Part shown: in pieces, positions 9,187-16,187 of the stretch
Position numbering within the stretch: position 1 is the first letter of the stretch
Layout of the letters: each line of letters begins with the position of its first letter
Translations under genes and position numbers: made by a program
Notes under the pieces: generated by a model
The model's database searches: none
The model's input: only the letters and a program-made list of their open reading frames with translations
What the model was told of the DNA's origin: nothing
NCBI GenBank assembly: GCA_003022385.1
Contig: PYGV01000018.1
Coordinates: 1 to 37,887 of the forward strand
DNA length: 37,887 bases
Reading direction: 5' to 3'
Origin: a filamentous cyanobacterium CCP3
Lineage (GTDB): Bacteria; Cyanobacteriota; Cyanobacteriia; Phormidesmidales; Phormidesmidaceae

Positions 9187-9363
9187 CTACATTTCCTGAA
9201 CAGCCTTTTCGTTGGGCTGCGCTTCGCGGGTTCCGACCGGCTTCACCTCAGACACGACTTTGGGCTCATTGACCGGTAGCTCATTGTTGCGGCGGGCGGC
9301 GCGATCGCTCAGGTAGGTCAGCCAGGAGAGTTCCCAGTCCGAGTGGCTGTCCTGGCCAAAGGC
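9187..9363 (-). pseudogene. C-terminal gene remnant, family not recognised
   Basis: Reading leftward from 9363 to the TAG at 9187 gives 58 residues with strongly protein-like composition (FGQDSHSDWELSWLTYLSDR, then an Arg/Asn-rich stretch and a Glu/Pro/Val tail). A TGA lies in frame directly upstream (9364-9366) and no start codon with a ribosome site is present, so the 5' part of the gene appears to have been lost. It sits between the histidine kinase stop and the end of the rhomboid gene. I have the impression of a conserved cyanobacterial C-terminus but cannot name it. Confidence 0.45.
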
Positions 9364-9390
9364 TCAAAAAGATTCCGCTTGAGGTGGCCC

Positions 9391-10005
9391 TCACCAGCCC
9401 GAGTTATTCCTCACCCATTCCAGCATGATATCGAGCTTGCGGGCGACGATCACGCCAGCGGCAAAGCCCATGCCGTGGCCCACCCATGACTTACCCCGCT
9501 GCAGCGGCAGCAGACCCCACAGGGCACTGCCGTAGAGCAGGCCAACCACCACGGCGGCGGCGATCGCCGCCGGGCTGCGTTCAAAATAACCCCGCAGCAA
9601 AATGTAGCCCAGGTAGCCAAATACCACCCCGCTAGCGCCCAAATGGCGGGTGCCGGGGCGACCCAAAAGCCAGATGCCCGCGCCGCTAAACAGCCAGCAA
9701 AACACCGTCACCAGACCCAGCACCTCCAGGCCCTGGAGCAAAATTACGGTGCCCAGAATCACCAAAGGCCCAGAGTTGGCGGCCAGATGGCCAAAGCCGC
9801 CGTGGAGCAAAGGGGCGATCGCAATGCCCGGCAGCCCCTCAATGCTGCGGGGCCGAATGCTGAGCCGGTTGAGAAACTGCCGTCCGGTAATGAAATCCAC
9901 AACCGCCAGTGCCCACATTAACACCAGCAGGTAGGCCAGCAGCAGCACGCCCTCGCGAAAGCCCTCAGGCATCGTTGTGGAATCAAAGGAAAACAAGGCG
10001 AGCAC
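9391..10005 (-). CDS. rhomboid family intramembrane serine protease
   Basis: A 204-residue polytopic membrane protein with the rhomboid catalytic pattern: HxxxN (H73, N77 in HLAANSGP), the nucleophile S125 in GASG, and the general base H177 in GHGMGF. About six transmembrane helices can be drawn, the minimal bacterial rhomboid core. Rhomboids cleave membrane proteins within or next to the bilayer. No substrate is evident. An internal Met12 is a possible shorter start. The gene ends 17 bp upstream of where the nnr gene's coding sequence ends in coordinate terms and lies downstream of it on the same strand, so the two probably share a transcript. Confidence 0.88.
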   Translation of the reverse strand: MLALFSFDSTTMPEGFREGVLLLAYLLVLMWALAVVDFITGRQFLNRLSIRPRSIEGLPGIAIAPLLHGGFGHLAANSGPLVILGTVILLQGLEVLGLVTVFCWLFSGAGIWLLGRPGTRHLGASGVVFGYLGYILLRGYFERSPAAIAAAVVVGLLYGSALWGLLPLQRGKSWVGHGMGFAAGVIVARKLDIMLEWVRNNSGW

Positions 10006-10022
10006 CCAAATTATTACGCTCC

Positions 10023-11633
10023 TCAGGCTAGCACCTGGGCCAGCACCGGGTTGAGGTATTGGGCCAGCTGGGTGCCGTCAACACCCAGGACCGTGCGATC
10101 GCCCGCAGCAGCCCGCGCCGCCTGACCGTGCCACCAGGCCCCTGCCAGAGCCGCATCGCGGGCCAGTTCGAGCCGATCGCCCGCCGTGTCGGACTCAGTT
10201 TGGGCCAGCAGACCGCCTACTAAACCCGTCAGCACATCGCCGCTGCCGCCTCGGGCCAGGGCCGGGGTGCTCTCGGGCACGTACCACAGCTCGCCGCTGG
10301 GGTGGGCGATCGCCGTGCAGGCCCCCTTGAGCAACACCACAGCACCGCTCTGACACGCCGCCGCCACAGCCGCCGCCCCGGCATCGTCGCTGGCGGCAAG
10401 CTGGTCGGGAAACAGCCGCTTAAACTCGCCCCGGTGCGGCGTCAGAACGGTAGGGGCCACCCGGCTAGCTAGGGTATCTGTGCAGCCCCGCTCCGAGAGC
10501 AGGTTGAGGCCATCGGCGTCGAGCAGCAGCGGGGCATCGCTGTCGAGGACGGCCTCGACGGCAGCCATCGCCTGACGACTGAGGCCCGGTCCACAGGCGA
10601 TCGCGTCGTAGCGGCTCAGATCCAGGTCGTCGGGCAGACGGGCGATCGCGCCGCCGTCGGTCTCGGGGCACCCCACCACCAGCGCCTCGGGAATCTGGGT
10701 CACCACCATCAGCCGCAGCGACTCGGGCACCGCCAGGGTCAGCATGCCGACGCCGCTGGCCCTGGCCCCCAAAGCCGTCAGCAGAGCAGCCCCCGCGTAG
10801 GATCGCGACCCGGCCACCAGCAAAAGATGCCCGACCCGATACTTGTGGGTGGCGGGCGGGCGGGGCAGGGGCAGTTTGCCGCGCACAGTGGTCAGCGTGG
10901 CCCGTCGCACTGGGGGCAGGGCCTCTAGCTCGGCTGCCACAGTCGCACTGGGAATATCAAAATCAATCAGGTGGGACTGCCCCAAATACGCCAGCGCCCC
11001 ATCCTGGCAAAACGCCCGCTTCCACAGGCCCAGACAGAGGGTGTGGGTTGCCTTTACCGCCGTGCCCAGCACCGCCCCGGTATCGGTGTGCAGACCCGAG
11101 GGCAGATCGATGCTCACGACGGGGCAGTCCAGCCCGTTGATAGCGGCTACAACCTCGGCGATCGCCCCCTCGATTGGGCGCTCCAGGCCAAAGCCAAACA
11201 GCCCGTCGAGGAGCAGGTCGCAGGGTTCAAGCGCTGTCACAGTTTCTGCGATCGCAATGCCCAGGTAGTCTATATAGCGCAGATGGTCGGCGGTCAGCGG
11301 TTTGAGACGGCTGATCGGGCTGTACACCTGCACCCCGTAGCCCTGAGCCGCCAGTTCGCGGGCCACCACCAGGGCATCGCCGCCGTTGTGCCCCGGCCCC
11401 GCGATCGCGGCCACACGAGGGTAGCGCTGGCGCGGAAAGTGCTGAATAACCCAGGCGGCAATGCGGCCCGCCACCTTTTCCATCAGCGCCGCCACGGGCA
11501 TGCCCGCCTCAAACAGCTGCCCCTCAATGGCCCGCATTTGCTCGGCGCTCACTACCCGGTCAAGCGACCGACCAGAAAGCCCACCCCACGCTCCATCAAT
11601 GGTTGCGGCGGCGGGCCGTTGGTCAAATTTCAT
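10023..11633 (-). CDS. nnr: bifunctional NAD(P)H-hydrate epimerase / ADP-dependent dehydratase
   Basis: A 536-residue fusion of the two NAD(P)HX repair enzymes. The N-terminal YjeF_N epimerase domain (about 25-240) has AGPGHNGGDALVVARELAAQG and the DLLLDGLFGFGL segment. The C-terminal ribokinase-like dehydratase domain (about 255-530) has the TPHRGEFKRLFP motif, LLLDADGLNLL and the phosphate-binding ARGGSGDVLTG motif. The pair converts hydrated, inactive NADH or NADPH back to usable cofactor, the epimerase equilibrating R and S forms and the dehydratase using ADP. The length is normal for the bacterial fused form. The rhomboid gene follows on the same strand. Confidence 0.95.
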   Translation of the reverse strand: MKFDQRPAAATIDGAWGGLSGRSLDRVVSAEQMRAIEGQLFEAGMPVAALMEKVAGRIAAWVIQHFPRQRYPRVAAIAGPGHNGGDALVVARELAAQGYGVQVYSPISRLKPLTADHLRYIDYLGIAIAETVTALEPCDLLLDGLFGFGLERPIEGAIAEVVAAINGLDCPVVSIDLPSGLHTDTGAVLGTAVKATHTLCLGLWKRAFCQDGALAYLGQSHLIDFDIPSATVAAELEALPPVRRATLTTVRGKLPLPRPPATHKYRVGHLLLVAGSRSYAGAALLTALGARASGVGMLTLAVPESLRLMVVTQIPEALVVGCPETDGGAIARLPDDLDLSRYDAIACGPGLSRQAMAAVEAVLDSDAPLLLDADGLNLLSERGCTDTLASRVAPTVLTPHRGEFKRLFPDQLAASDDAGAAAVAAACQSGAVVLLKGACTAIAHPSGELWYVPESTPALARGGSGDVLTGLVGGLLAQTESDTAGDRLELARDAALAGAWWHGQAARAAAGDRTVLGVDGTQLAQYLNPVLAQVLA

Positions 11634-11700
11634 AGATCAGGCCTTCAAAACCGAAGGCAGAGTCTCTACCATTGCCAGCATTCTATCGCTGCTAGGAACG

Positions 11701-12684
11701 TTATCGCTGGAAAAAGACTCGGCTGTTGCCGATGCCTGCCTCGCGATAAAAGTCGTTCCAGCGGTTGGCTAAACCGCGATCGGTAAAGGGGCCAACCGCC
11801 ACGTGGGGGCCACGGGGGGCCGTGCGCTGCTGCACGCGATCGGGGGGCGTGCCGAGCTGAATCACCTGGCTGCTCAGGGTGCCCAAATTGCTAGAGTCAG
11901 TTGGAATCACCACGTAGTAAGGGGCGCTAAACGAGTCGGCTACGGGAGGTGCCCCGGCTGGTGGCGGAATTGCAACCCCACCGCTGGGAGCAGGCGGCGC
12001 GCCGTAGTTAAGCTCCTGGCCAAACTCCACATTGCCGGGAGCTGGCGGCACCTGAGCGACGCTGGGCGGCAGCGCTGGCACAGGCACACCTGCCGTAACC
12101 GGGGCCTGGGGAAAAGCCGCATCGGGCAGGGGTGGCAGATCGCCATTGGAGGCATAGACGTTGGCCGGTAGCGCCGCCGTTGAAGCGTAGGAAGGTACCG
12201 CAGCAGCCACCTGGGCCATTTCCGCACCCACCCCCAGAGCACCCAAATCAGTGATTCGCTGCTGGGCATTGGCGGTCATATTAAACCGCCCAGCCTGAAT
12301 TACCGATCGCCCCTGAAAGGTAGTGCGAAAAGCCGTCGGTTCAACCTGGCGCACCTGGTTCAACACCGCCTCGCTAGTGTCGTTGACATAGATTAAATAC
12401 TGCTGACCGCTGGCGGGCAGTGCGGTCCCAGACAAGGGGGCGGCAGCGGGCACTGGCATTACCCCCGCAGGCAGCGGCGGCACCGCCTCATACCCCTGGG
12501 TTAGCCCAGGGGAAGCCATTCCTAAAACCGCTATAACAGCGGCGACTCCCGCCGGAACGGCTGTGCGAAATAACGCTGCCGGGGTTGTTCTCGCGGCCCG
12601 CCGTTGTCCAGTGGCCCAGCGCTGATCTGCCCCCTGGCTAAATCCTAATCGTGCTAACCCTTTTGAACTGTTTTGCCTTGCCAT
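11701..12684 (-). CDS. exported Pro/Ala-rich protein with two SPOR-like units
   Basis: The ATG at 12684 is preferred over a GTG three bases upstream because GGAG is 5 nt away (327 residues). A long basic N-terminus is followed by a hydrophobic segment (about 40-62) that looks like a signal peptide or anchor. Two similar globular parts, one starting YLIYVNDTSEAVLNQVRQVE and one starting YYVVIPTDSSNLGTLSSQV, each show the SPOR plan: a beta strand, a helix, and a later Gly-Pro/Gly-Arg-Phe strand (QAGRFN, VAVGPFTD). A Pro-rich linker of about 100 residues joins them. SPOR domains bind denuded peptidoglycan, so a cell-wall or septal location is likely. Enzymatic function is not apparent. It is upstream of nnr on the same strand. 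Confidence 0.7.
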   Translation of the reverse strand: MARQNSSKGLARLGFSQGADQRWATGQRRAARTTPAALFRTAVPAGVAAVIAVLGMASPGLTQGYEAVPPLPAGVMPVPAAAPLSGTALPASGQQYLIYVNDTSEAVLNQVRQVEPTAFRTTFQGRSVIQAGRFNMTANAQQRITDLGALGVGAEMAQVAAAVPSYASTAALPANVYASNGDLPPLPDAAFPQAPVTAGVPVPALPPSVAQVPPAPGNVEFGQELNYGAPPAPSGGVAIPPPAGAPPVADSFSAPYYVVIPTDSSNLGTLSSQVIQLGTPPDRVQQRTAPRGPHVAVGPFTDRGLANRWNDFYREAGIGNSRVFFQR

Positions 12685-13246
12685 CACGACTCCTGCCCAT
12701 TACTGCTAGGGTGAACCGGCAGACGGTCAAGCATTAACGCCTTATTTGCCCGTCCTCTTATATGTCTTGAGGATGTTAGCGCAGATTTCAAAAAGCGCAT
12801 CATTCTGACTCCAACTTTGTGCTAGACCAGGTTCCAGCCCCGCCTCTGTGATTTGCATCACCGGTTACGGAGCGAAACATCACCGGGAGACCGCCTGCGA
12901 GTCACCCGTAGCGAATGTGTCATTTCTTACCATAGGGGCAGCTTCGAACAGTAAGTGCTATGGCTACCCCCTGCAGCAAACCCCTCAAAGGCAATCCATT
13001 TACCACTCAGCGCGATCCACACACCGGGGAGTGGCAGGTGGTAAAGACCCGCCCCAGGAGTCGGCGGTAATTCCTGGGGATGTCATACTGAGGGATCGAC
13101 GGACCGGCTACCGGGGTGCAACACCACTGTCACTACCGTCCCTAGAAAGAGATGAAAGACATCTGCCGTAGGCATGCTAGAGCCAGGATCGCTGGGCTAT
13201 AGTGTGGCTCATTCTCCCTGTAGCCTGGACGCATTAGACAATTGCC
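12685..13246. other. 562-bp intergenic region between divergent genes, hairpin-rich
   Basis: No convincing gene is present between the SPOR protein (minus) and pip (plus). The right half carries dense inverted repeats, listed separately as a candidate structured RNA. Just before pip, GAGCCA (13180-13185) and TGGCTC (13205-13210) form a dyad around a TATAGT box (13198-13203) that could be the pip promoter -10. A stretch at 12819-12896 faintly resembles a cobalamin riboswitch core but is too short. Confidence 0.5.
12994..13165. ncRNA. candidate structured RNA (strand unresolved)
   Basis: Four stems follow each other: TTTACCAC (12999-13006) with GTGGTAAA (13038-13045), enclosing CCAC/GTGG; CCCCAGGA (13052-13059) with TCCTGGGG (13072-13079), perfect; GACGG (13098-13102) with CCGTC (13136-13140), enclosing smaller CCGG and GGTG/CACC hairpins; and AGATG/CATCT (13150-13164). 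Coding potential is poor in all frames. The pattern fits a folded transcript, but it matches no RNA family I know (not 6S, SRP, RNase P or tmRNA). Confidence 0.35.
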
Positions 13247-14200
13247 ATGCGCCAACTGTATCCACCCATTGAGCCCTACCGAGTTGACTATTTCGCTGTC
13301 TCTAGTCAGCATCAGCTCTATGTAGAGCAGGTGGGCAACCCCGAAGGTAAGCCCGTAGTTTTTTTGCATGGGGGCCCAGGGGGCGGCACGAACCCAACCT
13401 ATCGCCAATTTTTTGACCCCCAGCGCTGGCGTATTGTGCTGTTTGACCAGCGAGGCTGCGGCAAGAGTTTTCCCTACGCCAGCTTAGATGACAACACCAC
13501 CTGGGCCCTGGTGGGCGATATCGAAAAAATTCGCGCTCACCTGGGCATCGATCGCTGGACCGTATTTGGTGGCAGCTGGGGCAGCACCCTGGCGCTAGCC
13601 TACGCCCAGACCCACCCCGATCGCTGCGAGGGCCTGATTTTGCGCGGCATCTTTACCCTGCGGCAGCGCGAAATTCGCTGGTTTTACCAGGAGGGGGCCA
13701 GCTACCTCTACCCCGACGCCTGGGAGCAGTACCTGGCCCCCATTCCCGCTGACGAGAGGGATGATTTGGTGACCGCCTACTACCGGCGCCTCACCAGCGA
13801 CAACCCCGAAGAACGCCTGACCGCCGCTCGCGCCTGGGCCGTCTGGGAAGCCAGCACCAGCAAACTCGTGCCCGACCCCGGCCTGCTGCACCACTTTAGC
13901 GAAGACGAGTTTGCGGTAGCCTTTGCCCGCATCGAGTGCCATTACTTCATCAATCGCGGCTTTTTCGACACCGACGACCACATTTTGCGCCAGGTGCACC
14001 GCATTCGCCACATTCCCGGCGTGATCGTGCAGGGCCGCTACGACATCGTCTGCCCCGCCACCACCGCCTGGGACCTGCACCGCGCCTGGCCCGAAGCCCA
14101 GTTTGTCATGGTGCAAGAAGCCGGGCACTCCGCGATGGAACCGGGGATTACCCATGCGCTGGTTGAGGCGACTGATGAGTTTGCGCGTCGATCAGAGTAA
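13247..14200 (+). CDS. pip: proline iminopeptidase
   Basis: The 317-residue protein is an alpha/beta hydrolase of peptidase family S33. The oxyanion segment HGGPGGG lies near residue 41, the nucleophile Ser in GGSWGS near residue 110, the acidic residue in GRYDIVCP near 266, and the catalytic His in AGHSAMEP near 294. The N-terminal LYPPIEPY and the DQRGCGKSFP motif are typical of the Pip family, which removes N-terminal proline from peptides in the cytoplasm. Length and motif order are normal and nothing is missing. It appears to be transcribed alone. Confidence 0.95.
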   Translation: MRQLYPPIEPYRVDYFAVSSQHQLYVEQVGNPEGKPVVFLHGGPGGGTNPTYRQFFDPQRWRIVLFDQRGCGKSFPYASLDDNTTWALVGDIEKIRAHLGIDRWTVFGGSWGSTLALAYAQTHPDRCEGLILRGIFTLRQREIRWFYQEGASYLYPDAWEQYLAPIPADERDDLVTAYYRRLTSDNPEERLTAARAWAVWEASTSKLVPDPGLLHHFSEDEFAVAFARIECHYFINRGFFDTDDHILRQVHRIRHIPGVIVQGRYDIVCPATTAWDLHRAWPEAQFVMVQEAGHSAMEPGITHALVEATDEFARRSE

Positions 14201-14372
14201 GTGCGTGGGTGTGTGGGTGCGTAGGTGCGTGGGTGTGTAGATGAAGATACGGAGTGGATAAATGCAAAATTCAAAATTGAGAATTCAAAATTTTGCACTT
14301 TGAATTTTGAATTTTTACACCCCTACTCACCTACCCGCTTACCCATCCACCCATCCACACACACCCGCAGGG
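14201..14372. repeat. imperfect inverted repeat with GTGGGTG and AT-rich cores
   Basis: The left arm is a run of GTGCGTGGGTGTGTGGGTG-type units, the right arm a run of the complementary CACC/CATCC units ending CACACACACCC. Between them, AAAATTCAAAATT and its inverse AATTTTGAATTTT form a second AT-rich dyad. Similar intergenic repeats are frequent in filamentous cyanobacteria. It may act as a terminator for pip, but there is no clean stem with a T-tract. Confidence 0.6.
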
Positions 14373-14404
14373 TAAAATCCTCACAAGTCAACTGAGGTAA
14401 ACCC

Positions 14405-14623
14405 ATGGCTGCTCCCCAGACCTGCCCCGTGTGCGGCGTCAAAATTTTGGTGGGTATTGTGGGAGGCGATCGCGTCCTATTTTCCGCTGGCCCACCGGGC
14501 ACTCGCGCTCGGCTGTATGCGCGTGTCTGTCGCTACGTCGATAAACCGGGCTGTATTAACAAAGACGGCGGCAGCCAGGCGGCAAGCCCCAACGATTATT
14601 ACAAGCCCGACGCGCCTCGGTAG
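14405..14623 (+). CDS. small zinc-ribbon-like protein of unknown function
   Basis: A 72-residue protein with four cysteines placed as a zinc ribbon: CPVC at residues 7-10 and Cys42 and Cys50 in ARVCRYVDKPGC. GAGGTAAACCC precedes the ATG. The sequence between the cysteine pairs (DRVLFSAGPPGTRARLYARV) is highly protein-like and I recall similar short cyanobacterial proteins without a function. Zinc binding is an inference from the cysteine spacing. No membrane segment or other domain is visible. Confidence 0.75.
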   Translation: MAAPQTCPVCGVKILVGIVGGDRVLFSAGPPGTRARLYARVCRYVDKPGCINKDGGSQAASPNDYYKPDAPR

Positions 14624-14706
14624 GGTTAAATAGGCTGAACAAAAAAGTCTGCCAGGATTTTGCACGCCCTCTGATCGCGTACCTTTCTGAAATGAAACGA
14701 CTCAGC

Positions 14707-14738
14707 TCAACTGCGCGATCGGGCGGTGCCTTCGGCCC
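14707..14738. repeat. 32-bp repeat, copy 1
   Basis: This stretch, starting TCAACTGCGCGA and ending GGCGGTGCCTTCGGCCC, matches 24001-24032 at 30 of 32 positions. The second copy supplies the last codons and stop of the phosphoketolase gene. Confidence 0.75.
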
Positions 14739-14767
14739 TGGGGCAGGGCATGAGCCGTGACCCCTTG

Positions 14768-14800
14768 ATCAAATCAAAAGCCCGCAGGAGACTTGCGGGC
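14768..14800 (-). terminator. Rho-independent terminator for the 119-residue protein gene
   Basis: On the minus strand GCCCGCA (14800-14794) pairs perfectly with TGCGGGC (14786-14780) around a 7-nt loop and is followed by TTTTGATTT. It lies 40 bp after the stop of the gene at 14840-15199. Confidence 0.85.
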
Positions 14801-14839
14801 GAGACGTCAAGGGAAGGTTGAGTGCAAGACGCTGCCCGG

Positions 14840-15199
14840 CTAGGCGCTGCGGCGGCGGGGGCACTTGTACTCAGACTTTTTCTTGTAGCCGATCGCCTGG
14901 GCGGCGTTGCTGTCGGGGCCAAACTGCGCCCGCACGGCTTCTTTCATGCCCAAAATGGAGTTGTGAAACTCCCACTCGGCCTGGCGGGCGGCGTCGGATG
15001 CGGCTTTGAGCATGGCCTGTAGCTCGGTTTCTTTTTGCTGCATAACCTGCATTGTTTCGAGACTGGCTCGCAGCTTTTCGGGGGAAGCGTCGGTACGAAC
15101 AGGAAGATAGCCCTCGACGGTGCCAAGACCGTTGAGAGAATCAACGTCTGCCCCGAGGGTTTTAACGGGCAGACGTCGGGCCATTGTGATCACGGGCAT
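14840..15199 (-). CDS. conserved hypothetical protein, 119 residues
   Basis: The ATG at 15199 is preceded by AGAGG at 10 nt. The product has an N-terminal segment MPVITMARRLPVKTLGADVD, a long central helix rich in Gln/Glu/Ala with coiled-coil character (about 40-80), and a basic C-terminus containing KKKSEYK. I recall similar short proteins in cyanobacteria and other bacteria but no function. The charged, helical nature and basic tail could suit nucleic-acid binding, but that is speculation. It has its own terminator and is probably monocistronic. Confidence 0.75.
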   Translation of the reverse strand: MPVITMARRLPVKTLGADVDSLNGLGTVEGYLPVRTDASPEKLRASLETMQVMQQKETELQAMLKAASDAARQAEWEFHNSILGMKEAVRAQFGPDSNAAQAIGYKKKSEYKCPRRRSA

Positions 15200-15369
15200 G
15201 GTAGGTACACCTCTGTTGGTGAATGGTTAATGAGTTGTTGAAATACGCGAACCAGTAGCCTGCCTGAATGAATTTCAGGAGCGATCGCAGAGGGTTGGGG
15301 GAGTGACGAATGGGTTCAGGTCAGGCAGCAGAGACGACGGTTTGGGGGTGAAGCGTCTGGTTGTCTCGT

Positions 15370-15555
15370 CTATTGCCAAGATTGCCCGGTGCAAAAAGGC
15401 GATCGCGGCCTGAGTTGAAAAGATTGCGACCTGAAATCAATAGTTTGAATGAAGCCTGGATGAATGTTGCGCTGGCCTGGGCTTGCTGCTGAGGCGGCAG
15501 GCTTGATGGGAGGGCTGCATAATTGATAAACAGCAATGACAGCGATGTTGTGCAT
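15370..15555 (-). CDS. possible small ORF with strong ribosome site
   Basis: The 61-residue frame begins at an ATG with a perfect AGGAGG nine nt upstream (minus strand, 15565-15570). The predicted product resembles nothing I know. A second minus-strand frame (15321-15536) overlaps it and looks about equally protein-like, but has only a TTG start. Either the upper frame is a real small gene, or this is an old gene broken by a frameshift. The remaining spacer 15200-15369 shows nothing recognisable. Confidence 0.25.
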   Translation of the reverse strand: MHNIAVIAVYQLCSPPIKPAASAASPGQRNIHPGFIQTIDFRSQSFQLRPRSPFCTGQSWQ

Positions 15556-15603
15556 TGAGCAGATCCTCCTGTGGGGGCTGCATATTCGAGATCACTCTAT
15601 GAC

Positions 15604-15834
15604 AGCAAAGGATTCTATAGATGCAGGAAAGAATTGAGCTGTTGCAGCGACGTTGTTGGGGCGCGATCGAAAGGATGCAGCCCTCGCACTAAAGGATGCA
15701 GCTCTGACACTAAAGGATTGCGCTGCTGCACTAAAGGATGCAGCCCTCGCACTAAAGGATGCAGCCCTGACACTAAAGGATTGCGCTACTGCACCAAAGG
15801 ATGCGGCCCTGACACTAAGGTAGTGGGGTGCTGC
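15604..15834. repeat. 21-bp tandem repeat array, about 11 units
   Basis: Units of exactly 21 bp run from 15604, of the type ACTAAAGGATGCAGCCCTCGC. The central units (15667-15813) are well conserved, the outer ones degenerate. Units alternate in a 63-bp higher-order pattern: 15667-15729 and 15730-15792 are near copies of each other. Because 21 is a multiple of three, several frames stay open across the array; one plus-strand frame, ending at TAG 15821, reads as heptads ALKDAAL/TLKDCAA. No start codon with a ribosome site was found for any of them. Confidence 0.85.
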
Positions 15835-15915
15835 AATAGGCGATCGCTCCAGAGCAGAGGAAGGTGGTTAGCCTGCTACGGCGCTACATTGTCCTGACGC
15901 TCCAGCGTCGAGACG

Positions 15916-16001
15916 CATCCCAGACGATCCAGCGTCATCAATGCCGGGGCGTAGGAGCGCCAAGGGCGGCGTTCCCACGCCCCGGCATGGGAACGATGCT
16001 G
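15916..16001 (+). repeat. REP-like palindromic element, left copy
   Basis: It contains a perfect 12-bp stem, ATGCCGGGGCGT with ACGCCCCGGCAT (15940-15987), around the shared core GCGCCAAGGGCGGCGTTCCC, and ends GGGAACGATGCTG. A related copy lies in the same orientation at 21331-21415, on the other side of the three-gene operon. A smaller dyad, GACGCT/AGCGTC, precedes it at 15895-15908. Confidence 0.7.
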
Positions 16002-16140
16002 CAAAAACTGAAAATTTGATTGCCCGGTGCCCATTGGCCATTAACCGAGGAAGGATTTGATAACATAGTCAGCCATAGGCTAGAACAAGATTCCATTTCT
16101 GCGTTCTTGTAGCTTTTGTAAGGAGAGTTTTAGGAGACGG

Positions 16141-16187
16141 GAACCCTCATAAGCTAGAGATATGAGAACCCTAACCAGGGAACTCTG
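16141..16187 (+). promoter_or_regulatory. operator or translation-control hairpin before the winged-helix gene
   Basis: GAG-aa-CCCT (16164-16172) pairs with AGGG-aa-CTC (16177-16185) around AACC. The 3' arm contains AGGG, the only Shine-Dalgarno-like sequence for the TTG start at 16188, so folding would hide it. An upstream half-dyad, CCCTCAT...ATGAG (16146-16166), overlaps. The spacer from 16002 contains AAGGAG and AGGAG runs (16120-16136) too far from the start to serve it. Confidence 0.4.

Noticed and set aside
12848-13171. 107-codon frame upstream of pip
   Set aside because: It runs through dense inverted repeats, has no ribosome site and an implausible residue composition.
12685-13246. 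c-di-AMP (ydaO) riboswitch before the SPOR gene
   Set aside because: Cell-wall genes often carry it, but its conserved 5' and 3' blocks were not found on the minus strand.
14707-14922. 71-codon minus-strand frame
   Set aside because: It overlaps the clear terminator at 14768-14800 and ends in a dispersed repeat; no homologous pattern.
15604-15834. CRISPR array
   Set aside because: Units are contiguous 21-mers without unique spacers, and no cas1 or cas2 is near; the Cas4-like domain belongs to an FtsK fusion.
15571-15897. Cys-rich 108-residue protein across the tandem array
   Set aside because: GTG start without ribosome site; openness follows from the 21-bp period, and other frames are equally open.
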